NCBI GenBank assembly: GCA_938028585.1
Contig: CALIZH010000309.1
Location: forward strand, 1-17,242
Reading direction: 5' to 3'
DNA length: 17,242 nt
DNA from: an uncultured Actinomyces sp.
Lineage (GTDB): Bacteria > Actinomycetota > Actinomycetes > Actinomycetales > Actinomycetaceae
Shown here: positions 1-7,256 of the stretch, one piece after another
Layout of the letters: every line of letters begins with the position of its first letter
How positions within the stretch are numbered: the stretch's first letter is position 1
The notes under the pieces: generated by a model
Databases searched by the model: none
Seen by the model: only the letters and a program-made list of their open reading frames with translations
Told to the model about the DNA's origin: nothing
Made by a program: the position numbers and the translations under genes

Positions 1-371
1 CCAACAGCGTCATCCTCTACGTCTCCGACGTCGAGGCGAGTACCACCTTCTACCGCCGGATTCTCGGTCATGAACCGATCAAGACCTATCCAGGATTCAG
101 CGTCTTCGCATTGTCCGACGACGTCACTCTCGGCCTGCAGGCAGCCGACGAAATTGAACCGGCTGCTGAGCCATACGTAGGCGGGACCGAGCTGAGTCTC
201 AGCAACGTTGAGCGTGCCGACGTCGATCGTCTTCACGAGCGGTGGAAGACGCTGGGCATTCCGATGGTTCTGGAGCCGACCGTCCTCGAATTCGGCTACA
301 CCTTTGTGGCAACAGACCCCGATGGGCACCGCCTGCGTGTGTGCGCCACTGACACCTCGAGCTTCGTCTGA
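1..371 (+). CDS. VOC-fold (glyoxalase/bleomycin-resistance) protein, EhpR-like, 5' end missing
   Basis: The reading frame is open from base 3 to a TGA at 369-371, so the start lies outside the window; 122 codons are visible. The N-terminal part has the VOC pattern LYVSDVEASTTFYRRILG, and the C-terminal part has FGYTFVATDPDGHRLRVC, the usual final strand pair of this fold. Known family members bind or modify small ligands. EhpR of the D-alanylgriseoluteate producer Pantoea agglomerans is a VOC protein that binds phenazines and gives resistance, and from memory it shares the YVSxVExST-FYR and DPDGHxxRVC stretches. The link to phenazine resistance is inferred from this resemblance and from the phenazine cluster 3 kb away. 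It is on the opposite strand to the cluster. It could instead be an unrelated VOC protein of the host. Confidence 0.75.
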   Translation, partial: NSVILYVSDVEASTTFYRRILGHEPIKTYPGFSVFALSDDVTLGLQAADEIEPAAEPYVGGTELSLSNVERADVDRLHERWKTLGIPMVLEPTVLEFGYTFVATDPDGHRLRVCATDTSSFV

Positions 372-384
372 CTCGAGACCCTCG

Positions 385-407
385 GCACCCTGCCCGTCAC
401 CGGGTGC
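385..407 (+). terminator. GC-rich hairpin just after the VOC gene, possible terminator
   Basis: A 6-bp perfect stem, GCACCC (385-390) with GGGTGC (402-407), sits 13 bases after the VOC stop codon. No T-run follows, so it is not a classical intrinsic terminator. GC-rich hairpins without T-tracts are common after genes in high-GC actinobacteria, which is the only reason to propose the role. Confidence 0.3.
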
Positions 408-707
408 AGGCCTCGATGCGCCGCACCAATACCCCCAGTGCCAGTGCGACCTCAGTCGTCTGCCGGAGAAGTATGTTCCGGACAGGGAACGCAGTCCCCC
501 GCCACCTCCACACCGGCGCAGTCGGTCACGTCTCGGCCCGCTACTCCACGAGCCTCGGGCAGTACTGGCCGGGGGTTGTGCGTACTGCACGAACCCCCGC
601 ACCCCACGGAGTACACCCACCCCTCGTCCAGTAACCCCCGACCTTCGTGCATTGCGCCCAGAAGATGCCGAGAGCCACTTGGGAGACCGCATCCGAGCAC
701 AAACAAA

Positions 708-735
708 CCCTCGGCAGCCGAATTACTACCGAGGG
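708..735. repeat. 7-bp inverted repeat (stem-loop)
   Basis: CCCTCGG (708-714) pairs perfectly with CCGAGGG (729-735) around a 14-base loop. It lies about 27 bases before the first copy of the HTH repeat. It could be a terminator hairpin or a remnant of a mobile element end. No T-run or partner copy was seen near the second HTH repeat. Confidence 0.35.
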
Positions 736-761
736 CTCGAGTGAGTTATCAAGTTCCTGAA

Positions 762-1048
762 CGGAGATCTTGCAGGCTTACTCCAGATATGGTTATACGC
801 GGATGGCGACCTGACGCGCGCTGGAGGCTGCATTGGCCGGAGGCAGGCAGGCCGAGCAGCGGACAGATCTCAAGCAGCGCAGCCTTCTGGTGTGATTCGG
901 GCGGCGAGGTGTCGAGCAGTTGGTGGCCGACCACCTCGACCACGGACTGACCTACACGGAGATCGCCGAGAAGCATGATGTGACACCAAGCACAGTCAGT
1001 AAGTACATCCAGCAGGCCAAGCGCCGACGAGCGGAGGAACTCACGTAA
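762..1048 (+). repeat. Direct repeat copy 1 (HTH-frame repeat)
   Basis: This segment aligns base for base, without gaps, with 2821-3107, at a constant offset of 2059. The first 26 bases after CGGAGATC are nearly identical, and similarity continues to the stop codons. Beyond the stop codons the two copies diverge. Most differences are in third codon positions, so the copies parted some time ago or came from related paralogues. Confidence 0.85.
770..1048 (+). pseudogene. Degraded copy of a small HTH protein, two in-frame TGA stops
   Basis: Read in the frame of the intact second copy, this is a 93-codon frame (TTG at 770, TAA at 1046-1048) interrupted by TGA at 812-814 (codon 15) and at 893-895 (codon 42). 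The second copy has CGA and CGG there. Outside the stops the encoded protein follows copy 2 closely, including the HTH region LTYTEIAEKHDVTPSTVSKYIQQAKR near the end. No indel has occurred, so decay is by point mutation only. The function of the intact parent is not known to me; the HTH suggests DNA binding, as in the C-terminal part of resolvases or a small regulator. Confidence 0.75.
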
Positions 1049-1115
1049 CCTCCGCGATACACGTCTTTTTAAATCAACAACAGTATGCACAGCGGAACTC
1101 TGCCACGAAACCACC

Positions 1116-2531
1116 TCAATCAATTGCTGACACCAGCGACCTCGGAACGAGCGAATACACAAAGAGACCGACAATAAATAACAGCAAGGGAACGCCCAAT
1201 ACCCACGCAACGACCGAACTCGAAATCCCCAGGGGGTCGACTTCGGTAGGCATAGCGGCAAGCATCTGCATCAAGAGTCCGACAACGGCTCCCCCTAACA
1301 CAGGGCCGGCTTGACGAAGGACATTGAGGAGAGATGACGCAGCACCGAATTCGTCACCCCTCAGCGCAGTCATACCTACTGTCGTCAGTGGCGCCATCAC
1401 AAACCCATTTCCTATACCGAAAACGACGGTCGCCCCCAAGAACCACACCCAAGAACCCCCCATAGCGGCAATCAGCATACTCAGGGCGGTTCCCACCGCG
1501 GAGGCCCCGAAGCCTATCTGTAGAACGAGGCGAGCTTCCCCCTCATCAACCCAGCGACCCGCAATAGGTGCTGTGACCACAGACGCAATCGACGCTGGCG
1601 CAAGAGCAGCCCCCGCCCAGAACGCCGTTTGCCCCAGCACGGACTGGATGTAGTTCGATACGAGAAAGGTCAAAGCGAATACACCAAGGGCCGCAAAGAG
1701 CCCGAATACAGCGGCAACGAGGAACCGTGGATTTCTGCGAAGAGACTGTGGAAAAACTGCGTGCGCCGGATCTACCCGACGTTCATACCGGAAGAACGCA
1801 AACAGGCAGAACACAGCGAACGGCAGGCAAGCAATGGTTAACAGGTCCCAGCCCGCATGGGGACCTTGCAGACATCCATAGAGAAGTGCCACAAGGCCGA
1901 TGCCTGCGAGAAAGGTGCCCACGAGATCAAGTCTCACGGAACGGGCCATCTCGATTGGAAGGCTTCGCAGACCCAGAACCACGACGAGAGCCGCAATCGG
2001 AAGGTTGATGAGGAAGACCCATCGCCAACTGAGACCGTCAATCAACACTCCGCCGGCCAGGGGGCCGATGATGGATGCAGTTCCTGCAATTGATCCCCAG
2101 ATGCCGACTGCGCGCCCACGAATCTTTTCAGGGAAGGTGACACCGATGAGCGTGAGAGTCTGTGGCACCAGCATGCCGGCACCGAGTCCCTGAAGGAACC
2201 GGCTGGCGATCAAGACGAACGGAGAGGTCGCGACACCGCAGGCGAGGCTGGCAGTTGCCAAGATGATCGTCCCAAGGTGGAAGAGGCGTCGGTGTCCGAA
2301 TCGGTCACCTAAACGACCTGACGGGATGATCGCTAGTGCGAGAACGAGACCGTAGCTGTTGACCGCCCAGAACACCTGGGCTGTGGACGCGCCTAAGTCC
2401 CGTGTCAGTGAGGGAACTGCGAGGTTGATAATTGTCAGGTCGAGGAGAGCAATGAAGTACCCTCCGGCCAACGCGCACAGCCCGATCCACTGCCGAGCAC
2501 TGACTGTTATGGCTAGGGAATCTTCCGTCAC
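1116..2531 (-). CDS. MFS drug:proton antiporter, DHA2 (EmrB/QacA) type
   Basis: This 471-residue integral membrane protein probably exports a small molecule at the cost of the proton gradient; given the neighbours, the phenazine product is the best candidate. The N-terminus shows the DHA2 signature LDLTIINLAVPSL (residues 30-42), motif A GRLGDRFGHRR (72-82), motif B around R111 (RFLQGLGAG), and antiporter motif C near 146-161 (GSIAGTASIIGPLAGG). Many hydrophobic segments and the length fit the 14-helix family. The start is GTG at 2531-2529, with AGGAG (2541-2537) five bases upstream; the ATG overlapping it lies in another frame. Its GC content is higher than that of the phenazine genes. It is separated from phzC by a + strand gene, so it is not in that operon. 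It sits between two direct repeats (762-1048, 2821-3107). Confidence 0.9.
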   Translation of the reverse strand: MTEDSLAITVSARQWIGLCALAGGYFIALLDLTIINLAVPSLTRDLGASTAQVFWAVNSYGLVLALAIIPSGRLGDRFGHRRLFHLGTIILATASLACGVATSPFVLIASRFLQGLGAGMLVPQTLTLIGVTFPEKIRGRAVGIWGSIAGTASIIGPLAGGVLIDGLSWRWVFLINLPIAALVVVLGLRSLPIEMARSVRLDLVGTFLAGIGLVALLYGCLQGPHAGWDLLTIACLPFAVFCLFAFFRYERRVDPAHAVFPQSLRRNPRFLVAAVFGLFAALGVFALTFLVSNYIQSVLGQTAFWAGAALAPASIASVVTAPIAGRWVDEGEARLVLQIGFGASAVGTALSMLIAAMGGSWVWFLGATVVFGIGNGFVMAPLTTVGMTALRGDEFGAASSLLNVLRQAGPVLGGAVVGLLMQMLAAMPTEVDPLGISSSVVAWVLGVPLLLFIVGLFVYSLVPRSLVSAID

Positions 2532-2828
2532 ATCTTCTCCTCGTTCGTCAATTCGGTGTCGTGGAAGGTGCCTCTCTTGGCTATCATGGCATAGTCATCA
2601 CACTAAGGCCGCGGCCGCTTCTAATCTCTCTCCGTATTGACATAGATGTCATTACTGAGATGTTGACCGCAGCGTCGGAACGATGCGGGACTGGCTCTCG
2701 AGCTGGAGAATCATCAGGTTGCACTTGATGGCCGCCGAGCTCACCGGCAACGAAAACGCCGCCACACTCACCCAACTCATAACACCTCGGTGAGTTTTAG
2801 TTGGTACTGCGGTACTTGAGCGGAGATC
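2532..2828. other. Region between the MFS start and the second HTH repeat
   Basis: It should hold the MFS promoter, but I could not place a convincing -35/-10 pair. A + strand frame at 2662-2793 is bounded by stops and encodes a 43-residue stretch ending AAELTGNENAATLTQLITPR. It has protein-like composition but no visible start with a binding site, so it may be a gene remnant. I recognise no family. Confidence 0.35.
2537..2541 (-). promoter_or_regulatory. Ribosome binding site setting a GTG start of the MFS gene
   Basis: AGGAG on the minus strand lies five bases before GTG at 2531-2529. This selects GTG over the out-of-frame ATG at 2533-2531. Confidence 0.6.
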
Positions 2829-3107
2829 TTGCAGGCTTACTCCAGATACGGCTACACGTTGGTGGCGACCCGACGCGCGTTGGAGGCGGCGATGGCTGGG
2901 GGCAGGCCGGCTGAGCAGCGGGCAGACCTCAAGCAGCGCAGCCTCCTGGTGCGGTTCGGGCAGCGAGGCATCGAGCAGCTGGTGGCCGACCACCTCGACC
3001 GTGGCTTGACCTACACGGAGATCGCCAAGAAGTATGACGTGGCACTGAGCACAGTCGGCAAGTACATCCAGCAGGCCAAACGGCAGCGAGCGAAGGCGCT
3101 GACATAG
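2821..3107 (+). repeat. Direct repeat copy 2 (HTH-frame repeat)
   Basis: Partner of 762-1048, same orientation and same length. The two copies bracket the MFS exporter gene. Recombination between them would delete the exporter in one step. Similarity may extend weakly about nine bases further upstream (GTACTTGAG against GTTCCTGAA). Confidence 0.85.
2829..3107 (+). CDS. Small helix-turn-helix protein of unknown function
   Basis: The frame encodes 92 residues from a TTG start to TAG at 3105-3107. An in-frame TGA at 2817-2819 excludes a longer protein. GGAG (2822-2825) stands only three bases before the TTG, which is close for a binding site, so translation is uncertain. Residues about 60-88 (LTYTEIAKKYDVALSTVGKYIQQAKR) form a clear HTH of the kind found in resolvases, sigma-like factors and small regulators. 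The upstream part is basic and Ala/Arg-rich. There is no catalytic domain. It may be a stand-alone regulator, or the surviving tail of a larger recombinase. The degraded second copy at 770-1048 shows that the sequence has been duplicated or exchanged. I do not know its job. Confidence 0.5.
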   Translation: MQAYSRYGYTLVATRRALEAAMAGGRPAEQRADLKQRSLLVRFGQRGIEQLVADHLDRGLTYTEIAKKYDVALSTVGKYIQQAKRQRAKALT

Positions 3108-3261
3108 TTTCGACGTCAATGACGGCTTGTCAGGTCACGACCAGCAGGGTATACAAAGGTATCCGATGAGTTCGTTCGGCTTCCAGGCAGCGTCGCAGGG
3201 CCGTAGTCCTTCACTCACTCACCGCCCAGGACACCCCAGCACCCCAACTTCCAAACAACTT
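3108..3261. other. Intergenic segment where GC-rich flank meets the phenazine operon
   Basis: The stops of the HTH gene and of phzC converge on this segment. The right third is C-rich on the + strand (G-rich on the minus strand, downstream of phzC). I see no hairpin with a T-run that would end the operon, and no gene. Confidence 0.4.
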
Positions 3262-4677
3262 TTAACATATTTCATAATTGTTAGATCGCATCAAATTAAC
3301 TCGACTTACCATCTCATTTTTATGAGAAAGTATCTCGGCGATTTCGAAGGCGACTTCGAGGGACTGCTGGTGGTTGAGTCGCGGGTCGACGAGGGTCTCG
3401 TAGTGCTCGGCCAGGCCGGCCTCGTCGATGTGCTCGCCGCCGCCGAGGACCTCGGTGACGTCGTCGCCGGTGAGCTCGACGTGGATGCCGCCCGGGGCGG
3501 TGCCCAGGGTGCGGTGCACCTCGAAGAAGCCGCGGATCTCGTCGAGGATCGTCTCGAAGCGGCGGGTCTTGTAGCCGTTGTCCGAGGTGATGGTGTTGCC
3601 GTGCATGGGGTCGGCGATCCAGGTGACGGGGCGCCCGTCGGCGCGCACCGCCTCCACCAGCTGCGGCAGGGCCTCGCGGATGCGGTCGGCGCCCATGCGG
3701 GTGATGAGGGACAGGCGTCCGGGCAGGCCCTCGGGGTTGAGGCGGTCCATGAGCCGGGAGAGGTCGTCGGGGGACGTGGTGGGGCCGACCTTGACGCCCA
3801 CGGGGTTGTGGACGCCGGCGAGGATGGCGACGTGGGCGCCGTCGGCCTCGCGGGTGCGCTCCCCCACCCAGAGCATGTGGGCGGAGGTGTCGTAGAGGCG
3901 CCCGGAGCGGGAGTCCTCGCGGATCATGGCGTCCTCGTACTCCAGGAGGAGGGCCTCGTGGGCGGCGTAGAAGTCGACCTGGCGCAGGGCGTCGAAGTCG
4001 ACGCCGGCGGCCTCCATGAAGCGCATGGCCCGGTCGATCTCCTCGGCGAAGGACTCGAAGCGCTTGTAGGCGGGGTTGGCGGTGAAGCCGCGGTTCCAGG
4101 AGTGGACCTCGCGCAGGTCCGCGTAGCCGCCCATCGTGAAGGCGCGGATGAGGTTGAGGGTGGTGCCCGAGCGCAGGTAGGCGTCGAGCATGCGGGTGGG
4201 GTCGGGGATGCGGGCCTCGGGGGTGAACTCGTGGCCGTTGACGGAGTCGCCGCGGAAGGCGGGCAGGGTGACCTCGCCGCGGGTCTCGGTGTCCGAGCTG
4301 CGGGGCTTGGCGTACTGGCCGGCCATGCGGCCGATCTTGACCACGGGCGTGGAGGCGCCGTAGGTGAGGACCGCGGCCATCTGGAGGATGGTCTGGACCT
4401 TGAGGCGGATGTTGTCGGCCGTGTTGTGGGTGAAGGACTCGGCGCAGTCGCCGCCCATGAGGACGAAGGCGTCCCCGGTGCTGGCCTGGGCGATGAGGTT
4501 GCGGAGGGAGTCGACCTCTCTGGCGAAGACGAGCGGGGGCCGGCGGCGCAGGTCCGCCACCACGTCGGCCAGGGCGGCCTCATCGGGGTAGGCGGGCTGC
4601 TGGAGGGCGGGCAGGTGGCGCCATGCAGGGACCTGGACGCCCAACAAGACATCATCCACCAAAACCATAGACCTCAT
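3262..4677 (-). CDS. phzC: Class II 3-deoxy-D-arabino-heptulosonate-7-phosphate (DAHP) synthase
   Basis: This enzyme condenses phosphoenolpyruvate and erythrose 4-phosphate, the first step of the shikimate pathway, and so raises chorismate supply for phenazine synthesis. The 471-residue product shows the class II landmarks: the metal-binding Cys in GGDCAESF (about residue 78), VVKIGRMAGQYAKPRS, TRMGADRIRE, DPMHGNT, LTGDDVTEVLGGG and VDPRLNHQQSL. I chose ATG at 4677-4675 because AAGGA (4688-4684) is six bases from it, whereas it abuts the ATG at 4683. The gene is the last of the leftward set, 91 bases after the PPTase. Its core (about 3340-4640) is very GC-rich with G/C third positions, while the first ~45 and last ~75 bases are AT-rich. 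This suggests a mosaic in which a host aroG-like core replaced the middle of an AT-rich phzC. A housekeeping role is also possible. Confidence 0.9.
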   Translation of the reverse strand: MRSMVLVDDVLLGVQVPAWRHLPALQQPAYPDEAALADVVADLRRRPPLVFAREVDSLRNLIAQASTGDAFVLMGGDCAESFTHNTADNIRLKVQTILQMAAVLTYGASTPVVKIGRMAGQYAKPRSSDTETRGEVTLPAFRGDSVNGHEFTPEARIPDPTRMLDAYLRSGTTLNLIRAFTMGGYADLREVHSWNRGFTANPAYKRFESFAEEIDRAMRFMEAAGVDFDALRQVDFYAAHEALLLEYEDAMIREDSRSGRLYDTSAHMLWVGERTREADGAHVAILAGVHNPVGVKVGPTTSPDDLSRLMDRLNPEGLPGRLSLITRMGADRIREALPQLVEAVRADGRPVTWIADPMHGNTITSDNGYKTRRFETILDEIRGFFEVHRTLGTAPGGIHVELTGDDVTEVLGGGEHIDEAGLAEHYETLVDPRLNHQQSLEVAFEIAEILSHKNEMVSRVNLMRSNNYEIC

Positions 4678-4683
4678 CAACAT

Positions 4684-4688
4684 TCCTT
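4684..4688 (-). promoter_or_regulatory. Ribosome binding site deciding the phzC start
   Basis: AAGGA on the minus strand touches the upstream ATG (4683) with no spacer but stands six bases before the ATG at 4677, which is therefore the better start. The surrounding 4689-4774 is AT-rich and could hold an extra promoter for phzC, though no clear one is visible. Confidence 0.55.
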
Positions 4689-4774
4689 AAATTAATCATC
4701 TGATGTAATGTTAACACAAATAGGTATCTTACATAGAGATAAAAATACTATCGAAAAACTTAATGGCATTGCTT

Positions 4775-5431
4775 TCAAAAATCTGACAAATAGTGCCAGT
4801 GCATAACTACCTCGTTTTTGGTTTCGATGGCAACCGACAATGTCGCCAAAGAAAATAATCGAAAACACAGTATCGTCCCTCCGATAGCGACCCCCTTGAC
4901 CGAAATATGAGGTTCACTTCCACGCACCCAATCAATCACGACGTCAGAAGGTGAAATATCAAGACCAACCCCTAGCATTTTAAGAACGGACTCTTTACAA
5001 CTCCACAATAGTGGAGCGTCAGTGCTGCGCCGAAGCCGCTCCGAAGAGCCAAGCCAGTATGGCTGAATCGAATTCAACATATCAGCAGATGTAGCCTTTT
5101 CGACGTCAATGCCGACCGACGTACCGCAAAGAGCGACCGCAACAAAACCACTGGAACGAGTTGTCGATACATAGACACCGGTGTCTGGCAGAACTGGCGC
5201 ACCATGTGGTTCACCACATGAAACACACGTGCGATCAATCAAAAGTGAATCGGGAGCGACTTGAAGGTAGTACCCAGCGGCGGTTCGTAGTAACGCCGCA
5301 GAGGTAAGAAAACCGATCCGTGCGATACCATCCGTGAATGTTTCGCTACGTCGTAGCTCAATACTATTTAGCGACGACAGTTCCTCTATCGATGCCGGAC
5401 GATCCGCGATCCATACATGACAATCAACCAC
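4775..5431 (-). CDS. Sfp-type 4'-phosphopantetheinyl transferase
   Basis: It moves the phosphopantetheine arm of coenzyme A onto the active serine of a carrier protein; the likely client is the carrier domain encoded at 6801-7184. The 218-residue protein has the family core GIDVE (residues 107-111, magnesium-binding acids) and WSCKESVLKMLGVG (143-156, with Lys146, Glu147 and Lys151). CVSCGEPHG (69-77) matches the Cys/His-containing stretch common in actinobacterial members. The length is that of the Sfp/EntD class. It follows the flavoprotein gene with a 42-base gap and precedes phzC, so a shared transcript is likely. Its presence argues that the carrier domain is, or recently was, functional despite the stop codon upstream of it. 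Confidence 0.9.
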   Translation of the reverse strand: MVDCHVWIADRPASIEELSSLNSIELRRSETFTDGIARIGFLTSAALLRTAAGYYLQVAPDSLLIDRTCVSCGEPHGAPVLPDTGVYVSTTRSSGFVAVALCGTSVGIDVEKATSADMLNSIQPYWLGSSERLRRSTDAPLLWSCKESVLKMLGVGLDISPSDVVIDWVRGSEPHISVKGVAIGGTILCFRLFSLATLSVAIETKNEVVMHWHYLSDF

Positions 5432-5473
5432 AGAATCAGTGCCTTTCCCTCATCCAGACTGTGTTAAGCAAAA

Positions 5474-6796
5474 TTAGATTACAGAATAAAGCTGAGCCGC
5501 AGCTTTCCAAGCAGACGCGACAGAAGAATTAAGACCGCCGCCATCAAAATAACTTCCTGCGACAACAACATTCGCTGGCAAGATCGAACGAAGTTGCTGA
5601 ACTTTGTTACGGTGTCCGACATTCTCGTTGACAACAGACATGGGCAGGTGAGTAAAATCAACAAGACGTGCGAACTTTCCAGTAAGTCGCTCCGCATACT
5701 TTTCCATACGCTCAATTACTTCATCAACCGATGAAGGAGTTGAGTTCGATTCGCAGATACCGACGACACGAAGTAAAGAGTATCGTCGGTCACGAGTAAG
5801 TCCAAGCACGTTGGCTAAACGAATGACATTGTTATGAATATGATCCTGAAGTATATAATCAATCCCAAACCGATCCACAAGATCACCTTCAATTTCAAAA
5901 ATACTTAAAACGGTATCATGATTACGACCCAACGAACTCTCCAAGACATCGTTGTTTCGAACAATACCTGCAAATAATTGCACCGCTTCACTATCGGGAG
6001 CCGCAAACACAATCCCGTTAACAGTCACTTCTTCATCGGCTTCGCGCACGACTATCTGGTTATCCGAAGTGAGTGTAAGTCTATCGACACGTTTGCACAC
6101 TTCTACCTCAACGTCGACAAGCAAACGATCGATGAGACGGCTCCATCCGCCGTTCATTTTCACCATTGAAACCGTTCTGCTTTTTCGATTAACCAAACTA
6201 TCCAATAGAATCGACTTATTCTCTCTCCGCAACCTCGCCATACTTGTTGAAAAACATTCGAGACTCTGTTCGGAAGGATCAGACCCCAAAATTCCCCAAG
6301 TAACCGGGGCAATGAGCTGATCACACAGTCTAAAACCAAAACGCTGTGAAATAAAGTCCGCAACAGAAATGTCGTAGCCTGTTGGCCGTCTTACATGCAA
6401 AGGCTCTTGAGCCGCTCTCAGTTTGAGGGGCCAACTCAACACAGGGGAAAACAGAGCAGAAGAGAACGAAGTCAATCCTTGAGGTGTGAGACCCTTCGGT
6501 AGCTGAAGAACTCTTTCATCCCTGTGAATTTTCAACTCGTCAGGTTTCACCTCCGAAAGCTCATGCGTTAAACCAAGCTCTTCAATTAAATCAAACAGTG
6601 GTCCCGGAATAACAGGCACCTTTGAAGCGCCAGTATCAAACTTCTGACCATCGACGTCAGCAGTGACAACTTGTCCGCCGACTCTGCTAGAAGCCTCCCA
6701 AACTTTCACATCACAACCCAGACTGTTAAGCTTCCAGGCGGCAGCCAGACCTGTGATTCCTCCACCTATAACCAGCATCGAGGGACGAACGTACAT
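5474..6796 (-). CDS. FAD-dependent oxidase, protoporphyrinogen oxidase (HemG/HemY) / flavin amine oxidase-like
   Basis: The 440-residue protein begins with an FAD-binding Rossmann motif, VIGGGITGLAAAW (residues 9-21), then the acidic end of the second strand and the conserved Arg-Gly-Gly of SSRVGGQV. It ends with the FAD-contacting segment VVVAGSYFDGGGLNSSVASAWKAA. The middle resembles protoporphyrinogen oxidases (LIAPVTWGILGSDP and NGGWSRLIDRL). No other heme gene is near, so a heme role is unlikely. Members of this superfamily oxidise amines, or desaturate and aromatise rings. Here it may oxidise a reduced phenazine or act on the aminoacyl group held by the carrier; both are guesses. The start is ATG at 6796, four bases after the carrier frame ends, which suggests coupled translation. 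ATG at codon 7 is an alternative start. Confidence 0.8.
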   Translation of the reverse strand: MYVRPSMLVIGGGITGLAAAWKLNSLGCDVKVWEASSRVGGQVVTADVDGQKFDTGASKVPVIPGPLFDLIEELGLTHELSEVKPDELKIHRDERVLQLPKGLTPQGLTSFSSALFSPVLSWPLKLRAAQEPLHVRRPTGYDISVADFISQRFGFRLCDQLIAPVTWGILGSDPSEQSLECFSTSMARLRRENKSILLDSLVNRKSRTVSMVKMNGGWSRLIDRLLVDVEVEVCKRVDRLTLTSDNQIVVREADEEVTVNGIVFAAPDSEAVQLFAGIVRNNDVLESSLGRNHDTVLSIFEIEGDLVDRFGIDYILQDHIHNNVIRLANVLGLTRDRRYSLLRVVGICESNSTPSSVDEVIERMEKYAERLTGKFARLVDFTHLPMSVVNENVGHRNKVQQLRSILPANVVVAGSYFDGGGLNSSVASAWKAAAQLYSVI

Positions 6797-6800
6797 CGTT

Positions 6801-7184
6801 TTAATCCTCTTCTTTCTTGATAGAGTTCAGATTCTCGACATATTCCACAGAGGCAGCGATGCTGCCTGCAGAAAGTAAAGCGCCAACGGGGATGCTTAGA
6901 GCTAGATCTTGACTAATAAGAGCACTGACGATCATTAACTGCGACGAGGTTACGCCGAGAGAGCGAAAGTCAAGACCCACATTGCCTGCCGTTACCGGCA
7001 AAACGTGTGCAAAACCGTCAAGCACTACATTCCTAATGGATCGATTTTCTGCTTCAAGAGAATCGATGTGATTAAACAATCCTGTTGTACAATCAAAATG
7101 CTCTTGACGCAAACGGCGTAGATCACACTTGCCGTTGCGATTTAGTGGAAAGTACTCAACCTCAATCCATCTATCAGGGATCAT
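6801..7184 (-). CDS. C-terminal part of a split adenylation-carrier protein: A10 motif plus peptidyl carrier domain
   Basis: This frame is the in-frame continuation of the adenylation domain at 7257-8504, cut off by a TAA at 7259-7257. The distance from 8504 to the ATG at 7184 is exactly 440 codons. Codons between the stop and this ATG read on sensibly (ITTNSRFENIKFLENEIKNS). The piece starts MIPDRWIEVEYFPLNRNGK, so it holds the adenylation A10 motif with the catalytic Lys (residue 19 here, 459 in the joined protein). It then has a carrier domain with LDFRSLGVTSSQLM, where Ser80 would carry phosphopantetheine. No ribosome binding site is visible before this ATG, so independent translation looks poor. 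Either the locus is broken, the stop is read through, the piece is made at a low level, or the stop is a sequencing error. Confidence 0.75.
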   Translation of the reverse strand: MIPDRWIEVEYFPLNRNGKCDLRRLRQEHFDCTTGLFNHIDSLEAENRSIRNVVLDGFAHVLPVTAGNVGLDFRSLGVTSSQLMIVSALISQDLALSIPVGALLSAGSIAASVEYVENLNSIKKEED

Positions 7185-7256
7185 GTACGGAGGAATGCTA
7201 TTTTTAATTTCATTCTCAAGAAACTTGATATTCTCGAATCTCGAATTAGTGGTAAT

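Larger units (their letters stand above)
372..769. other. Intergenic GC-rich stretch without a convincing gene
   Basis: Several overlapping open frames cross this stretch, but they are rich in Pro, Ser and Arg, overlap on both strands, lack good ribosome binding sites and show no recognisable motif. They look like chance openings in C-rich DNA. The stretch contains the possible terminator at 385-407 and an inverted repeat at 708-735. I see no RNA gene. Confidence 0.5.

Noticed and set aside
404..950. Overlapping + strand frames between the VOC gene and the first HTH repeat
   Set aside because: They have no motif, no binding site and a Pro/Arg/Ser-rich chance composition. Part of the stretch is a degraded HTH gene in another frame.
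2652..3119. A minus-strand frame of 155 codons opposite the second HTH repeat
   Set aside because: It is a shadow of the repeat; the same shadow appears opposite copy 1, and the + strand frame has the recognisable HTH.
3924..4655. A second minus-strand frame of 243 codons inside phzC
   Set aside because: It is a Pro/Ser/Thr/Arg-rich out-of-frame shadow caused by high GC content.
3127..4695. A + strand open frame of 522 codons opposite phzC
   Set aside because: It is the antisense shadow of a GC-rich gene: Gly/Val/Ala/Glu-rich, no domains, and the minus-strand frame has all DAHP synthase motifs.
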